64,000 nucleotides of DNA from Margaritifera margaritifera. Its lineage: Eukaryota; Mollusca; Bivalvia; Unionida; Margaritiferidae. The stretch spans positions 1-64,000 of the forward strand of contig JAQPZY010001569.1 in NCBI GenBank assembly GCA_029931535.1, in the 5' to 3' direction. A program made the translations under genes and the position numbers. Under the pieces are notes generated by a model. The model saw only the letters and a list, made by a program, of their open reading frames with translations. It did not search any database and was not told the DNA's origin. Below, in pieces: positions 11,291-26,311 of the stretch. Within the stretch, counting starts at the first letter, position 1, and each line of letters opens with the position of its first letter.

Positions 11291-12771
11291 TGTCACGGAA
11301 TTGTATGGTTTATATCAATATGTATATGTGATCAAAAACGTATTCGGGTTTCGTTTCCGACTAGAGCGTTACTCGGGGGTTGTTTATTTTTTTCGGCTCT
11401 AGTTATTTTGAAATACTGACCGCGATTCACCCCATGCTGGACGTTCAAATTGCCTGCAGTGAAAACTCACGTACCTAGCTGCTGCGCATATCTGTCACAG
11501 CTAGAGTACATATAGAGCGAATTCTCTATAAACAAATTACACTACGACGAGTCTTGTCAGAAAGCTTACCTCTTTACGGGAGCAAAACTTCAGCTGTAGA
11601 GGTATGTGAAATTTAAGATTGTATTCTTTATCACTATTCGTTTTATATGACATAATTGTTTCATATATTAGATGTTTTAGAATTTATTCAAAATTCTACA
11701 GAGAGTCAATACCTAGGTCATACAACGCCATGATATTAGAAATACTAGAGTCTGGTTCGAGTTAGCTATTTGTTGTAACTGAATAGACGGATTTTATTTA
11801 ATTATACGCGGCATGCATTGAATGATTAATGTAATGTGTAACGAGACGTAATTCATGTGCGCGCATGCGCAACATATATCAATACAAAAGTACTAACCGT
11901 GTCATATGTACTACACGGTTTAGTTGTTATACTTTTAGTGTTCCTTATGTATGGTTTGGTGATGCGAAGTCACAGAACTCTGTGTGGTTTCGTGTGACGT
12001 GTACGCTGTGTCTGGTGACGTTGTTTCGGAAGAGTGTACTGGTTTTCTCGATGCGAGGGACCAAGGCTTCTCGACCAACGGGTCTGTGCTAATGTGAAGG
12101 CTCTCGAGGGATCCTTCAACAGACTGGGAGGGGTGGACCATGCGTGGTGGCTCCTTGACCATTGACTAGAGCGGGTGGAACCGGAGATACATCTTGGTCG
12201 TCAAACGGGCGCCACGATAGTTATATTTATTGCGTGTTCCATTTTATTGTTATCTCAATATTGCTATCTGTGCAAGATTACATTCATTCCCATTTCAATG
12301 TCGCTATATGTGTGATAGATTCATAATTTCATGCATTCCCATTTCATTTTCGTTATATGAACGATATATTCATAAATTCATACATATTCCAATATCGCTT
12401 AATAGATTGATGAATAAATGAGTATCATATTGATAAGTGCATAAATCACATGCTTTGGTCACCCTTGGTACTTAATAAGACCTTGTTTATATTGGGGTGT
12501 AAATCATATACTCTTATTTGTCGATTGGTGATAGGATGCTATTCACGTTTGTTTAAAATTCCATTCGTTAAATTCATCTTTGATTTTTCTCGTTGAGTTA
12601 CTTGTTGTTGATAGTTCCATGTTAGGAACTTTATAATTTTCCTTATCTTTTTGTTATAATGGTGTCAGATTTGTTCATCTTTAAATTGCGTTTATAAATA
12701 AACATCTTATTAACGCAGTTGCTTTCGGTGTCTTCACTAATCCAGTCCTCACCCGGCTTCATCCTGTGACA
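11291..12771 (+). mobile_element. Solo LTR, copy 2
   Basis: This is the same insertion at the same unit position as in copy 1, flanked by ATCAT at 11286-11290 and 12772-12776. It is one base shorter than copy 1 (copy 1 has an extra A near 773). It was inherited through unit duplication rather than inserted independently. Confidence 0.85.
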
Positions 12772-13709
12772 ATCATACAAGTGAAATACTTCTTATCTCA
12801 CTAAAATGGTTGCATTTTCTATCAATTGTATCTCCTGTTTTGCATCTGTAGGAAACAAAATTAATGAACCTAGTAAATTATTTTTCTATTATCATTGGCA
12901 ATTTTTAAAAATAATCAAAATGTATTTTCATCTACAACAGTTAGCAGTGGTAGCTCTGTTAGTGGAACGTCTGACTAGCAATGAAAGGGTCGCGTGTTAA
13001 GCTGTATCTCCTTGGGAACTTGCATAATTATAGCTCTCTAACCTGTCTAATATTTATATCATTGTATATTAATGTATTTCATAAAATCTAGTATCTATAC
13101 ATACAGTGTGGGATCCATGAATAAGTACTTTTCTCTCTGTTTAGTATATAGCCATCAGTTTCTAATCATAATTTCATGTATACACCTTGCATATCTAAAT
13201 AGAAATCCAGTGGGTTTGTGCGTTGAGACGAGAGTTAATTTCAGCTTCCCTAGCGAGTTGTTTCCCCTGTACCTCGAGCTCTTTCCTTCAAACTAGTTCC
13301 ATCCTTTTATGGGAATGAGCGCATGACCGAGTCTTTTGGAGCGCTGATGCTTGAGAGCTAGGTGATGGATGCCGTTACTCGCAGTGAGGGTTCGATTCCT
13401 GCTTGGAACGAATATTAATATAGAGTGTATATGCATAAGTTCTGGTTGAATAAAAAAGAAAATTCAGAGCTCTCAGAAATTAAAGTATTTGTTTTCTAGA
13501 CCTCTGCTTTCAGGGTATGGATTCTCAGTTTTCAAAACTGGGTCTACAGTTTTGCGTACACTGGACTGCTATGTTGTTTTGATTTTTTTATTTTTTTTTT
13601 TTGGTTTTTCGTTTTGGAGATAATGATTTGCTCTGCTTTTCTCTTCTAAATCATGCCAGGAGCCCTGAGGTTATTGACATCTATCAAAATATAGTAATTG
13701 CAATATTGC

Positions 13710-13714
<5 letters not shown>

Positions 13715-13790
<76 letters not shown>
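13715..13790. repeat. (TA)n microsatellite, array 1 copy 2
   Basis: This is the same tract in copy 2, about 76 bp long, the longest of the four in array 1. Confidence 0.97.
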
Positions 13791-13794
<4 letters not shown>

Positions 13795-15202
13795 CATAAA
13801 CTATAAGATAGGTCACAATTGGATTCGACCTTCGTTTCACCGACTAATGCGTTTATTCAACGATATTCATGAACCGGATTATTTCTTACCTAAAACTACA
13901 TGTTGAACTGACAGTCTCTTGTTCGGACTCCAACTTCTTCTTTTGGATACACAATAATTAAAATATATGTGGTGTCTACATGCTTATGCAACTCTATTGT
14001 ATTAGCGATAGAAAGCAAGACATCTTTTTAATATAGTCAAGAAGAGCATAATCAATACATTTAACAGACGGAAGTTTATCTGATTGATTTGCAATAACTT
14101 CTTTTACAAGAAACCATAAAAGGCTTGACTCGGCACATGCTCATGAGGATAATATTATTCATTTATCCGACTTGTATTAATGCAACATATTTCGTTGGAC
14201 TAATACGAATAGTATGTATATACTAACAGACAAATTGAGACAAAAATTAACACCGGGTTTAAATAAGGATCGAAAGGAAAGACATTGAAAAGTACTGGTA
14301 TATTAGAGACGGATTGGTAGGTTTGTAGACAGGTTGTGTGAGAGCAGGTACCTGTCAATACTAGCCATATACTTGTCAGAAAATCGAAAATTGTATGTTC
14401 TTTTCTAGTTCTACTCTTTTCAGCCTTGAACTGTCACACTCTTACCTCTGTGAAGATTAAAGGCAAGTGGGTACTGACACAAGGATTAATAAAGGAATTG
14501 CGTAATCATCGAAACATGAAAATGTAGCAATGAATTTACAATTTTGCATACATTCCTAAAAGTTTTGGTGGCTTATATTTACTATTTTAAAAACATAATT
14601 AAATAGAGGGGTTGGCAGAAACAATTATACATTGGGTTGGAATGATTCATGTTTGACGGCACATCAATACGTGAAAGGTTATATTCTGCCGAGACAATTG
14701 GAGTAAAGTATCCTGCCCAGATACACACTATGGCGGCCGACCCGGCCTGGTCTTGGCAGGAATCGAACCTTCAACCTTCTACTTGAGAGTCCGGTTATTT
14801 GACGTTAGAAGAAAACATATCGGATGTAAAGTAAAGATTAAGAGAAAAACAGATGGATATACAGATAGGCTAAACATGGAATGCTTTTAGATAGGCATTA
14901 CTTAGTGCTGGATTACAGAAATATGGGTTTTGAATTATCCGTGTAAGTGACAATGAAACAAAACCAGTTGGCTTGACTAGCAAATTCATAAATGAAATTA
15001 GCACAAGGTACTTCCCGTTTTCAAAAGAGGTGTATTATGTACTAATAAATACTTTTTTCAAAATTGTATTAACAATGTCAACAATCCTATATTAGTTACA
15101 ATAGACAAATACAATTGACACATTCCACTATAGTAAATTACACTGAGAGTGTCAACAACATTCCTTTGTGAATTTCAGCTGGACTGCCACTGAACTTTAC
15201 CT

Positions 15203-15364
15203 ATGTTGCAGGGCAAGGATGTGGAATCACACAAACAACGATGTCAAACATTTCTTTCAGAATATGCTGGACTTGTTATCCTATTCTGGGATTCTCCAGA
15301 AATAAGCGTTCCAATGCTTCGTGGTTCAGAGAAAACTGAAATAAATATTTGGCTTTCGGAGTAA
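15203..15364 (+). pseudogene. Short exon-like open segment, array 1 copy 2
   Basis: This is the same 53-codon frame as at 4242-4403, intact apart from substitutions (Ser where copy 1 has Asn, Ile where copy 1 has Lys). Confidence 0.3.
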
Positions 15365-18300
15365 TTGCCTCTTCCCATTCGTCAAATATTACAACTGTCT
15401 CTTTCCTTTCTGGTATTTTTAGTGACATTCAATTTTTTGTTGTGCTTCTTGTTTTTGTTGAATATGGGGTCAGTGGTCTTTTTGTACGAGTCGGGATGAT
15501 TCAAGAGGAGACTTCTACAACATCGTTCTGTGTTGTTTTTTGTCTGTTCAACCAGAAAAATACTTTCTTGCGTTTTCCCACTACTGAAAAAAAAACGAGT
15601 TTCAAAACTTTGCATTCAGACAGATACGATACTTTTAACAGATAATGTATTCCCTTTATAAAGTAAGTATCGTTGGATCTGCTTTGAAATGAAATCACAG
15701 CCATAAAGCAACAATTTTGTATTTTGTCATGGTAAATGTGGAAATATTTCATATTTCGAAATTATTCCCGATAAATACAATTCTTCCTGAATCTGGCTAA
15801 TTTAACGGCATGGGTATCAAATGGTGATCAGTTTTATAGTAGAACCCGGAGGCAGCATTTTTAAGAAAATTACAGCTCAAATGATGAATCTTGTTAGAAA
15901 TTCCGCGCGAGTTATACAAGTGGCATGAGTTTTATCTTTATATGAATAAAATAGATAAAGAGATCAAATACCCTTTCTGTAGCATATTTTCCGCCATATT
16001 TTCGTCGGTGGTTCGTTGGAGCGTAAAATTTATTCAAGAATTTTGAATGAATTATTTCCTACATGTTACGAAGAGAAGAAAGAAGCATACAAATACATGG
16101 AGAATGAACAATCGAAAACATTGCAGTAATCTGAAAAAAGAAAATATAAAACATCACGCAAAACAATACCCTTGTTAACAAAGTTGATTGAACGCTGCAC
16201 AGCCAGCATGGAAATAAAGGAGAAAATGTTTACTGTTAGATAAATATAAATACATTGAATATTCACATCATTATTCTACATTTTGAAGATGTAAAAAGAG
16301 CTAGAAGATTAAAGAACACAAGCTGACATAAGTACGCTCAGAGCATACATTTAAGGTAAATACAAGGAGTATCAAAACACATTAGATATCAGTATAGTGC
16401 AAAGTCAAACGTTTTTATATACCTTTTCCCCGTGGAATCAACGGTTGTAACATGCAGAAGATGGAAATACAGAATCTGATTATTGCTTATAAGAATTAGA
16501 AAATCATGGGTCATCATTCTCAAAAGAGTATTGACAAAATCAATATCGGACTGTAAATCTCAATACATGTACACCGAATATATCAATAATAATATGGCAC
16601 CAAAACTTATCAGAGTCTAGTGTAAGAAAACAACATGAAGCCATGCAATGATCAACCACAAAATGTTTGACACCGAGTGCAAATAGCCTCATCCACATGA
16701 TAAAAGTTTAGTCACAATATTGGCAACAAGTCGGCATGAATCAAGAGAGACAGGAAATGTTTTGCTACTTGACATATTACAGACGGAATTAAAGTGCCAT
16801 TAGGCAATAGCCTCTGAAATCTATTAAGTGATGCGTCTTCAGTTAGTCTACATTTAAAAGCATTTTCATATGATGTACAGACTTTGTATTTAACAATACA
16901 TTTCCAATCCGGTTTTTTGACTGGTAGTCGACCTTGAAGTGTGAACGATTCTGTACTAGTCTATAAGTGTCAGGAATAAAACCATTTTGTTTAATTTTGA
17001 TTCTTGTTTTCGGATAGTTGAAAAGGCAGAATACAATTTTATTGTGTTGCAAAATAGGCTGCAATCAATCTACAAAGATGCTCCACGAAAAACAATTTCT
17101 TCATACCAGTGCATGCTTGAATGGGTAGAGCATCCAATAAACTCAGAGCAACGTTAGCTCGTGACAGTCTAGACATTGCTTACATGTGCTTAAAGCAAAA
17201 ACAATGGCCTCTCTCTAATGTAAGTGTGTTCTGAAGGCTGGGGTTACACCAGGATTTACAACCATACAATGTGCAGAGAAACGCAACAGTTTCATACAAA
17301 ATCGGCGCTGTGACTGAATTGAAACCGTATTCATTAACTCCAAAATCAATCAAACTGAATAATATCCTTTTCCTGTAGAATTTGTGTACTGCATAGTTTA
17401 TAACACAGGGGTCGTGTATATAATTTACCCAATTTTAAGCACACTGAGGGCGCGAAATATTTTCATAGTACCTCTAGTTGTACTTCCTTCGTTCTTTTCT
17501 TCCTAACTTTCTTCCGTCCTTCCTTTCTTCTTTCCTTTATTTCGGAAGCAAAACAACAGCAACTCGAGATCTTTATCAAACGGTTTCAACTGATGCAGTG
17601 GTGGTCTACGCACCCGCACAGCTTCAGTGACATTCATTTTTTTTATAGATTGCAATCTTATAATGAAATGAAAAGCGTGGTTCACATAAATAAGTAGATA
17701 AATGTATCTCTCTTGTTCAGAATGGAAATTATTAGATCATTGATAACCCTATGGACTCTCTTGATACAATCATACAGGAAGACTTCTGTAGACATCAGCT
17801 TACAAGCTTACTTCTTCTGGATACCAATCACCACTCTCGAGCTCCGTATCAGGACTCTCACAAGCATATGTACAATCATTCTGAACTAAATCTAACATCG
17901 TGAAACCACTTCACACAGCAGCATCACCCAAAGGCACAGAAAAAGCACAAGAATCTCCAAGGCCCTGATTGATATTCATCGTTTGCTATGAAATGTATAT
18001 AGTCAGGTTTTAGAATAGATACGACTGAGTTCGTCACTTGCTCGTCACTAGCAAAACAATACATCGGACACACAGTTTAAACTTTTCGATGGAACGACTA
18101 CATAGGTGTTTACGGTATGCACCACAGCGACAGAAACCATGACTCCGGGTATAGCTTATGTATGACTGCAGGAGAAAAACGCACGCATGTATAATGATCT
18201 ACAAACAAAAACAGTATAATTCAAGTCCCGTATAGAGGAATTACATCAAACTGATCATTCCATTCGTAGCCTGTGATGCTCAAAGCAGGAGATAGCACAT

Positions 18301-18734
18301 GTCATCATCAAACTGCACGTACCATACGTTGGAATTGCAGTCCAATGCCGGCACTGTAAATGAACACCTATCCGGGCCGTTGTCTTTTCCGTTCCATCAA
18401 TAACCCCTTGATCTCACAAAACTGGTGTTTATCTGCAATAATTGGCACATTGTGAGTATCATTTTTTTCTTTTCCAATATACTTCATAACTATTTATCAT
18501 ACTTAGCCAAACAAAATTAAGTTGCGTGGGTTTTCCAGATTTATAATCGCTCTCCACTGCATAGCATTTTCCCCATAATGCTCCTATTCAAAGTAGCTGT
18601 GTGATGGTTTTTAGTTTTTCGAAATTCTACGTGTGATAGTTTTACAAGCTTACGCTTCTTAAAAGACTGCTCAGATTTATCCTAGTCAAGGGAGATGTCA
18701 ACATCGGTCCCAATCCGGGCTTACAAATGTTTTC

Positions 18735-18736
<2 letters not shown>

Positions 18737-18809
<73 letters not shown>
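18737..18809. repeat. (GA)n microsatellite, array 1 copy 2
   Basis: This is the same tract, expanded to about 73 bp. Confidence 0.97.
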
Positions 18810-18812
<3 letters not shown>

Positions 18813-21800
18813 TTAGGTTCGCCATCACATTCCAGTTATTGTCATTGAAGTGAGCCAGGAGTCACGACGTCCCGAAGACATAGGGAAAGACACCTTCCAA
18901 CTGTATGCCTTCTTTGCTTTCTTGTACTGTGCATACTGTATTTTGACTGGAACTAGACCGGATGTCAGGATGGTTGAGTGTTATTTGGGAGTTTTTGTTT
19001 TTAATGTTCAGACTAGCTTCCTAGTTAACGGATTAACCCCAAACGACAGAATCGAACCTGCCGCAAAAATCCGAAAACGACCGAAATAGATGTTAAAACT
19101 CACCGTTCACAGTCAAATTAGCACAGTGAGCGAATGAAGGACGAGCGCAAAAAATTCTAGTTCGAATCACTAAGTCAATTCGACGCACAGTGAAAGCATA
19201 TATTTGAAAACACACCGTTCATAAATCCATGCATCTATGCACTGCTTTGATTCCAGTATAGGTTCAAGATATATAAATGGCGTAGAATCTAAGTGCTGTA
19301 CACACTATTTAAAACACAGCGGCTGTGTATATAATTCACCATATATTAAGTACACTAAGAGAGTAAAATCTGTTGTTAGATTTGATTTTTGGCATCTGGG
19401 TGTTTTGGGCTGTTTTTATTCTTTAAGTAGAAGAGTACTTTCTTTGTTGGACTGTTTTTCTCAAACTTAAAGAAAAGATGTAATGTAATAACTGAATGCT
19501 GTACCCGCCAGACATCACATACATTAAATAGAGTAGCCTTCATATATAGAATAGCTCATCTCCCAGGGTGTAAAACAACTGGAATCCCTTCAGCTTTCTT
19601 CGCTGATTGCGAGCTACTGAGCATGAGTAGCACTGCATCTAGTGTGCTGAGGTGTTTCGTTCAAACTGAAAGTAAAACTATACCCGCCAACGGAAGCGGT
19701 GTATGTAGATGCAAGTTCTTCGCATCTATTGATTGCATATATATATAAAGAAATAGGGGCAACCAGTTATATTTTCCTTTAAATATGTGTAATTGATTAA
19801 ATATTATAAATTTATTAATGAAGATGATAAATAATCTTATAATTACAACTTTCCAGATATGCCTGACAGTATCCAAACTGTGAATCCAAATGTTTCCTTT
19901 AATAGACGTTCCATTTCAGAATTAATATTGAATTATGCCTCTTTCTACAATTATTGTACAAAGATCTTAAGATTGTAAAATATTATACTATACGATTTCA
20001 AAATTAGGAACATTGAAACTTTTTTTGTATTATTTTGATAAATAGTTCAAAAGTTCAAAAGAAGCACCATAGAGAGGATTGTACATTTTTAAATTGCACA
20101 ATATTTCTGTATGTATATTTTTGTCAGTTTTCTACAAATAATAAATAAAATTATAAAATTCAGTTCCATTGTTATGTGTTATGCAATTTGGATTATATAT
20201 AAAGCAGTAGGGAAATTCGGTACTTGTGTATTTAATCATATATTGTGTATATATTATTTTGGATACATTTTTGTATCTTTTATCATGTAAATATGACAAT
20301 TAAATGGTATATAGAAATATATATAAAAAAAACAGCTGCGTTGTATAGGTTACCGTTGAGAAGAAGAAATACCCCAACACATTGCAGGCAAAATACTTTA
20401 AAGTGGGTTCAGCCCAACCAAACCAGTTATTGAGAATGTGTTTCTGTCCCACACCAAGCACAATAGAAGTGACCAAATACAATAAATTTGTCAATCAAGT
20501 TCATATATTATATTAGAAGTATCAAGACGGTGAATCCAATATGTCTCCTTTAACAGACGTTCCATTTTCGATTTAACAATATCAATTGCCTTAAATGAAG
20601 AATATTGTAATTTATGGAAGCCTTCGAGATTAAATAGGATCAATAAATTTATTTATGTCAAATCTATCTTTGTTTGTGTGTTTAGATACTTGCTGACGGG
20701 TTTGTCCAACATATTTCTTTTTGCAATTTTTCAATTAAATAACATTAGATATTGCACAGTTAGTATCCTAACGCATCTTAAATGTTTTGACATTACTGCT
20801 ACTGGAATAAGTATTTTCATTAATGAAATAACAGTGCGAACATCTGTCTATTATATTTAGTTGATGAACCATGATTTTTAACATTTAACAACCTTAACTC
20901 ATTTAGTAATGAAATATGCTGAAATTGTGAATGTCAGAGCCAACATGCCTACTCTCCAGTTATATTTTTCTACATTATAGGCATACTTATATTTCATCTT
21001 CGCCTTCTATTATTTTTTGGGCTTATGTACATTTGTTAAGTTTTTCCATTCAGCTTTATTTCATCATTGTGTTCCTTATGGAATGTATACACTTACAAGG
21101 CAAAGTAGGTAATAGTCACCTATCCCTTCTGTAATTCTATTTTTCCCTCTACTTCTGCTTCTATTATACTCTTCTTTATGCAATTATAAAACTTTCTCGT
21201 AGGTGCTACCAAATAGAAGACTTTTCTGTCCTATATCAAACAGCGCCATCACTTCATATACAAAATAATGTGCTCAAAAATACCGTTCAAAACAAACCAT
21301 GCATCAGAAAGTTCTATGCAACAATCAAACTAAATTTCTGCATTTTCACACATTTCATGCATATCAGCCTCAGTTACATGCCATTGCTATTGCGTCCTCT
21401 CTTTGCACTTTTTCTAAAGTACCAGTCTTATTGCTGTATAGCATCTTTGTTTGGAAACTAGACCGGGTATGATCATGGAAGGTCATTGGGATCATGGTAG
21501 GTTGTTGGGAGTTTTCATAAAGGTCTCGAGTTTCTGTCGTTTTGCATTAGAAAGAAAGATTAGAATAGATCTATTTATCGAAAATGAAAACCTAAAACGA
21601 CAGAATCGAATTTAGCGCAATAAACCGAAACTGACAGAAATATCTCAGTGACAAAATATACGACCGAGTGCAATTGTGAATTATAATTCGAATCAATACG
21701 ATTTGAAGTGCAAAGAAAGCGTCAGTAACAGAGCTTTAAAAATACACTGTTCATAAATCCATGCATGTATACACTGGTTTGATTTATGTAGGGCCGAGGA

Positions 21801-22261
21801 TATGTAAATGGCGGCCGTGCAACAGTTTCTTCCTGTTCAATATGTGTACTGTACACAGAGTTTATAACAGCGGTTGTATATATAATTTACCCTATTTTAA
21901 GTACACCGAGAGCGTGAAATATATACTTTCTTCGTTCATTTCTTCTTAACTTTCTTCCGTCCTTCATTCCTTCTTTCCTTTCTTTTTAAATCTTTCTTTC
22001 GAAAGGAAAACAACATAAACTCGAGACCTTTATGAAAAGGTCTCAACTGATGTAGTGGTCAACCAAACACCGCGAGACCTGGAGTGACCATCATTTGTTA
22101 AACAGTACAATCCTATAATGAGACGAAAAGCGTGGTTTAAAATAAATAAATAAGTAAACACATTTTTTAAAACATTTAAAAAAAAATAATTGTATTTCTC
22201 TTGTTCAGAATTGAAATGTATAGATCATTGAAAATCTTATGGACTCTCATGATACAATCAT

Positions 22262-23742
22262 TGTCACGGAATTGTATGGTTTATATCAATATGTATATGT
22301 GATCAAAAACGTATTCGGGTTTCGTTTCCGACTAGAGCGTTACTCGGGGGTTGTTTATTTTTTTCGGCTCTAGTTATTTTGAAATACTGACCGCGATTCA
22401 CCCCATGCTGGACGTGCAAATTGCCTGCACTGAAAACTCACGTACCTAGCTGCTGCGCATATCTGTCACAGCTAGAGTACATATAGAGCGAATTCTCTAT
22501 AAACAAATTACACTACGACGAGTCTTGTCAGAAAGCTTACCTCTTTACGGGAGCAAAACTTCAGCTGTAGAGGTATGTGAAATTTAAGATTGTATTCTTT
22601 ATCACTATTCGTTTTATATGACATAATTGTTTCATATATTAGATGTTTTAGAATTTATTCAAAATTCTACAGAGAGTCAATACCTAGGTCATACAACGCC
22701 ATGATATTAGAAATACTAGAGTCTGGTTCGAGTTAGCTATTTGTTGTAACTGAATAGACGGATTTTATTTAATTATACGCGGCATGCATTGAATGATTAA
22801 TGTAATGTGTAACGAGACGTAATTCATGTGCGCGCATGCGCAACATATATCAATACAAAAGTACTAACCGTGTCATATGTACTACACGGTTTAGTTGTTA
22901 TACTTTTAGTGTTCCTTATGTATGGTTTGGTGATGCGAAGTCACAGAACTCTGTGTGGTTTCGTGTGACGTGTACGCTGTGTCTGGTGACGTTGTTTCGG
23001 AAGAGTGTACTGGTTTTCTCGATGCGAGGGACCAAGGCTTCTCGACCAACGGGTCTGTGCTAATGTGAAGGCTCTCGAGGGATCCTTCAACAGACTGGGA
23101 GGGGTGGACCATGCGTGGTGGCTCCTTGACCATTGACTAGAGCGGGTGGAACCGGAGATACATCTTGGTCGTCAAACGGGCGCCACGATAGTTATATTTA
23201 TTGCGTGTTCCATTTTATTGTTATCTCAATATTGCTATCTGTGCAAGATTACATTCATTCCCATTTCAATGTCGCTATATGTGTGATAGATTCATAATTT
23301 CATGCATTCCCATTTCATTTTCGTTATATGAACGATATATTCATAAATTCATACATATTCCAATATCGCTTAATAGATTGATGAATAAATGAGTATCATA
23401 TTGATAAGTGCATAAATCACATGCTTTGGTCACCCTTGGTACTTAATAAGACCTTGTTTATATTGGGGTGTAAATCATATACTCTTATTTGTCGATTGGT
23501 GATAGGATGCTATTCACGTTTGTTTAAAATTCCATTCGTTAAATTCATCTTTGATTTTTCTCGTTGAGTTACTTGTTGTTGATAGTTCCATGTTAGGAAC
23601 TTTATAATTTTCCTTATCTTTTTGTTATAATGGTGTCAGATTTGTTCATCTTTAAATTGCGTTTATAAATAAACATCTTATTAACGCAGTTGCTTTCGGT
23701 GTCTTCACTAATCCAGTCCTCACCCGGCTTCATCCTGTGACA
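22262..23742 (+). mobile_element. Solo LTR, copy 3
   Basis: This is the same insertion with ATCAT at 22257-22261 and 23743-23747. It shares two substitutions near 22415-22431 with the copy at 33196. Confidence 0.85.
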
Positions 23743-24679
23743 ATCATACAAGTGAAATACTTCTTATCTCACTAAAATGGTTGCATTTTCTATCAATTGT
23801 ATCTCCTGTTTTGCATCTGTAGGAAACAAAATTAATGAACCTAGTAAATTATTTTTCTATTATCATTGGCAATTTTTAAAAATAATCAAAATGTATTTTC
23901 ATCTACAACAGTTAGCAGTGGTAGCTCTGTTAGTGGAACGTCTGACTAGCAATGAAAGGGTCGCGTGTTAAGCTGTATCTCCTTGGGAACTTGCATAATT
24001 ATAGCTCTCTAACCTGTCTAATATTTATATCATTGTATATTAATGTATTTCATAAAATCTAGTATCTATACATACAGTGTGGGATCCATGAATAAGTACT
24101 TTTCTCTCTGTTTAGTATATAGCCATCAGTTTCTAATCATAATTTCATGTATACACCTTGCATATCTAAATAGAAATCCAGTGGGTTTGTGCGTTGAGAC
24201 GAGAGTTAATTTCAGCTTCCCTAGCGAGTTGTTTCCCCTGTACCTCGAGCTCTTTCCTTCAAACTAGTTCCATCCTTTTATGGGAATGAGCGCATGACCG
24301 AGTCTTTTGGAGCGCTGATGCTTGAGAGCTAGGTGATGGATGCCGTTACTCGCAGTGAGGGTTCGATTCCTGCTTGGAACGAATATTAATATAGAGTGTA
24401 TATGCATAAGTTCTGGTTGAATAAAAAAGAAAATTCAGAGCTCTCAGAAATTAAAGTATTTGTTTTCTAGACCTCTGCTTTCAGGGTATGGATTCTCAGT
24501 TTTCAAAACTGGGTCTACAGTTTTGCGTACACTGGACTGCTATGTTGTTTTGATTTTTTTATTTTTTTTTTTGGTTTTTCGTTTTGGAGATAATGATTTG
24601 CTCTGCTTTTCTCTTCTAAATCATGCCAGGAGCCCTGAGGTTATTGACATCTATCAAAATATAGTAATTGCAATATTGC

Positions 24680-24684
<5 letters not shown>

Positions 24685-24738
<54 letters not shown>
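24685..24738. repeat. (TA)n microsatellite, array 1 copy 3
   Basis: This is the same tract in copy 3, about 54 bp long, the shortest of the four in array 1. Confidence 0.97.
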
Positions 24739-24742
<4 letters not shown>

Positions 24743-26149
24743 CATAAACTATAAGATAGGTCACAATTGGATTCGACCTTCGTTTCACCGACTAATGCGT
24801 TTATTCAACGATATTCATGAACCGGATTATTTCTTACCTAAAACTACATGTTGAACTGACAGTCTCTTGTTCGGACTCCAACTTCTTCTTTTGGATACAC
24901 AATAATTAAAATATATGTGGTGTCTACATGCTTATGCAACTCTATTGTATTAGCGATAGAAAGCAAGACATCTTTTTAATATAGTCAAGAAGAGCATAAT
25001 CAATACATTTAACAGACGGAAGTTTATCTGATTGATTTGCAATAACTTCTTTTACAAGAAACCATAAAAGGCTTGACTCGGCACATGCTCATGAGGATAA
25101 TATTATTCATTTATCCGACTTGTATTAATGCAACATATTTCGTTGGACTAATACGAATAGTATGTATATACTAACAGACAAATTGAGACAAAAATTAACA
25201 CCGGGTTTAAATAAGGATCGAAAGGAAAGACATTGAAAAGTACTGGTATATAGAGACGGATTGGTAGGTTTGTAGACAGGTTGTGTGAGAGCAGGTACCT
25301 GTCAATACTAGCCATATACTTGTCAGAAAATCGAAAATTGTATGTTCTTTTCTAGTTCAACGCTTTCCAGCCTTGAACTGTCGCACTCTTACCTCTGTGA
25401 AGATTAAAGGCAAGTGTGTACTGACACAAGGATTAATAAAGGAATTGCGTAATCATCGAAACATGAAAATGTAGCAATGAATTTACAATTTTGCATACAT
25501 TCCTAAAAGTTTTGGTGGCTTATATTTACTATTTTAAAAACATAATTAAATAGAGGGGTTGGCAGAAACAATTATACATTGGGTTGGAATGATTCATGTT
25601 TGACGGCACATCAATACGTGAAAGGTTATATTCTGCCGAGACAATTAGAGTAAAGTATCCTGCCCAGATACACACTATGGCGGCCGACCCGGCCTGGTCT
25701 TGGCAGGAATCGAACCTTCAACCTTCTAGTTGAGAGTCCGGTTATTTGACGTTAGAAGAAAACATATCGGATGTAAAGTAAAGATTAAGAGAAAAACAGA
25801 TGGATATACAGATAGGCTAAACATGGAATGCTTTTAGATAGGCATTACTTAGTGCTGGATTACAGAAATATGGGTTTTGAATTATCCGTGTAAGTGACAA
25901 TGAAACAAAACCAGTTGGTTTGACTAGCAAATTCATAAATGAAATTAGCACAAGGTACTTCCCGTTTTCAAAAGAGGTGTATTATGTACTAATAAATACT
26001 TTTTTCAAAATTGTATTAACAATGTCAACAATCCTATATTAGTTACAATAGACAAATACAATTGACACATTCCACTATAGTAAATTACACTGAGAGTGTC
26101 AACAACATTCCTTTGTGAATTTCAGCTGGACTGCCACTGAACTTTACCT

Positions 26150-26311
26150 ATGTTGCAGGGCAAGGATGTGGAATCACACAAACAACGATGTCAAACATTT
26201 CTTTCAGAATATGCTGGACTTGTTATCCTATTCTGGGATTCTCCAGAAATAAGCGTTCCAATGCTTCGTGGTTCAGAGAAAACTGAAATAAATATTTGGC
26301 TTTCGGAGTAA
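26150..26311 (+). pseudogene. Short exon-like open segment, array 1 copy 3
   Basis: This is the same 53-codon frame, matching copy 2. Confidence 0.3.

Larger units (their letters stand above)
10953..21923 (+). repeat. Tandem macro-repeat array 1, copy 2
   Basis: This is a full-length copy of the same unit with the same internal order. It shares several single-base variants with copy 3 against copy 1, such as CAGGGTATGG near 13512 where copy 1 has CAGGCTATGG near 2571. The (TA)n and (GA)n tracts are longer than in copy 1. No additional gene was seen. Confidence 0.95.
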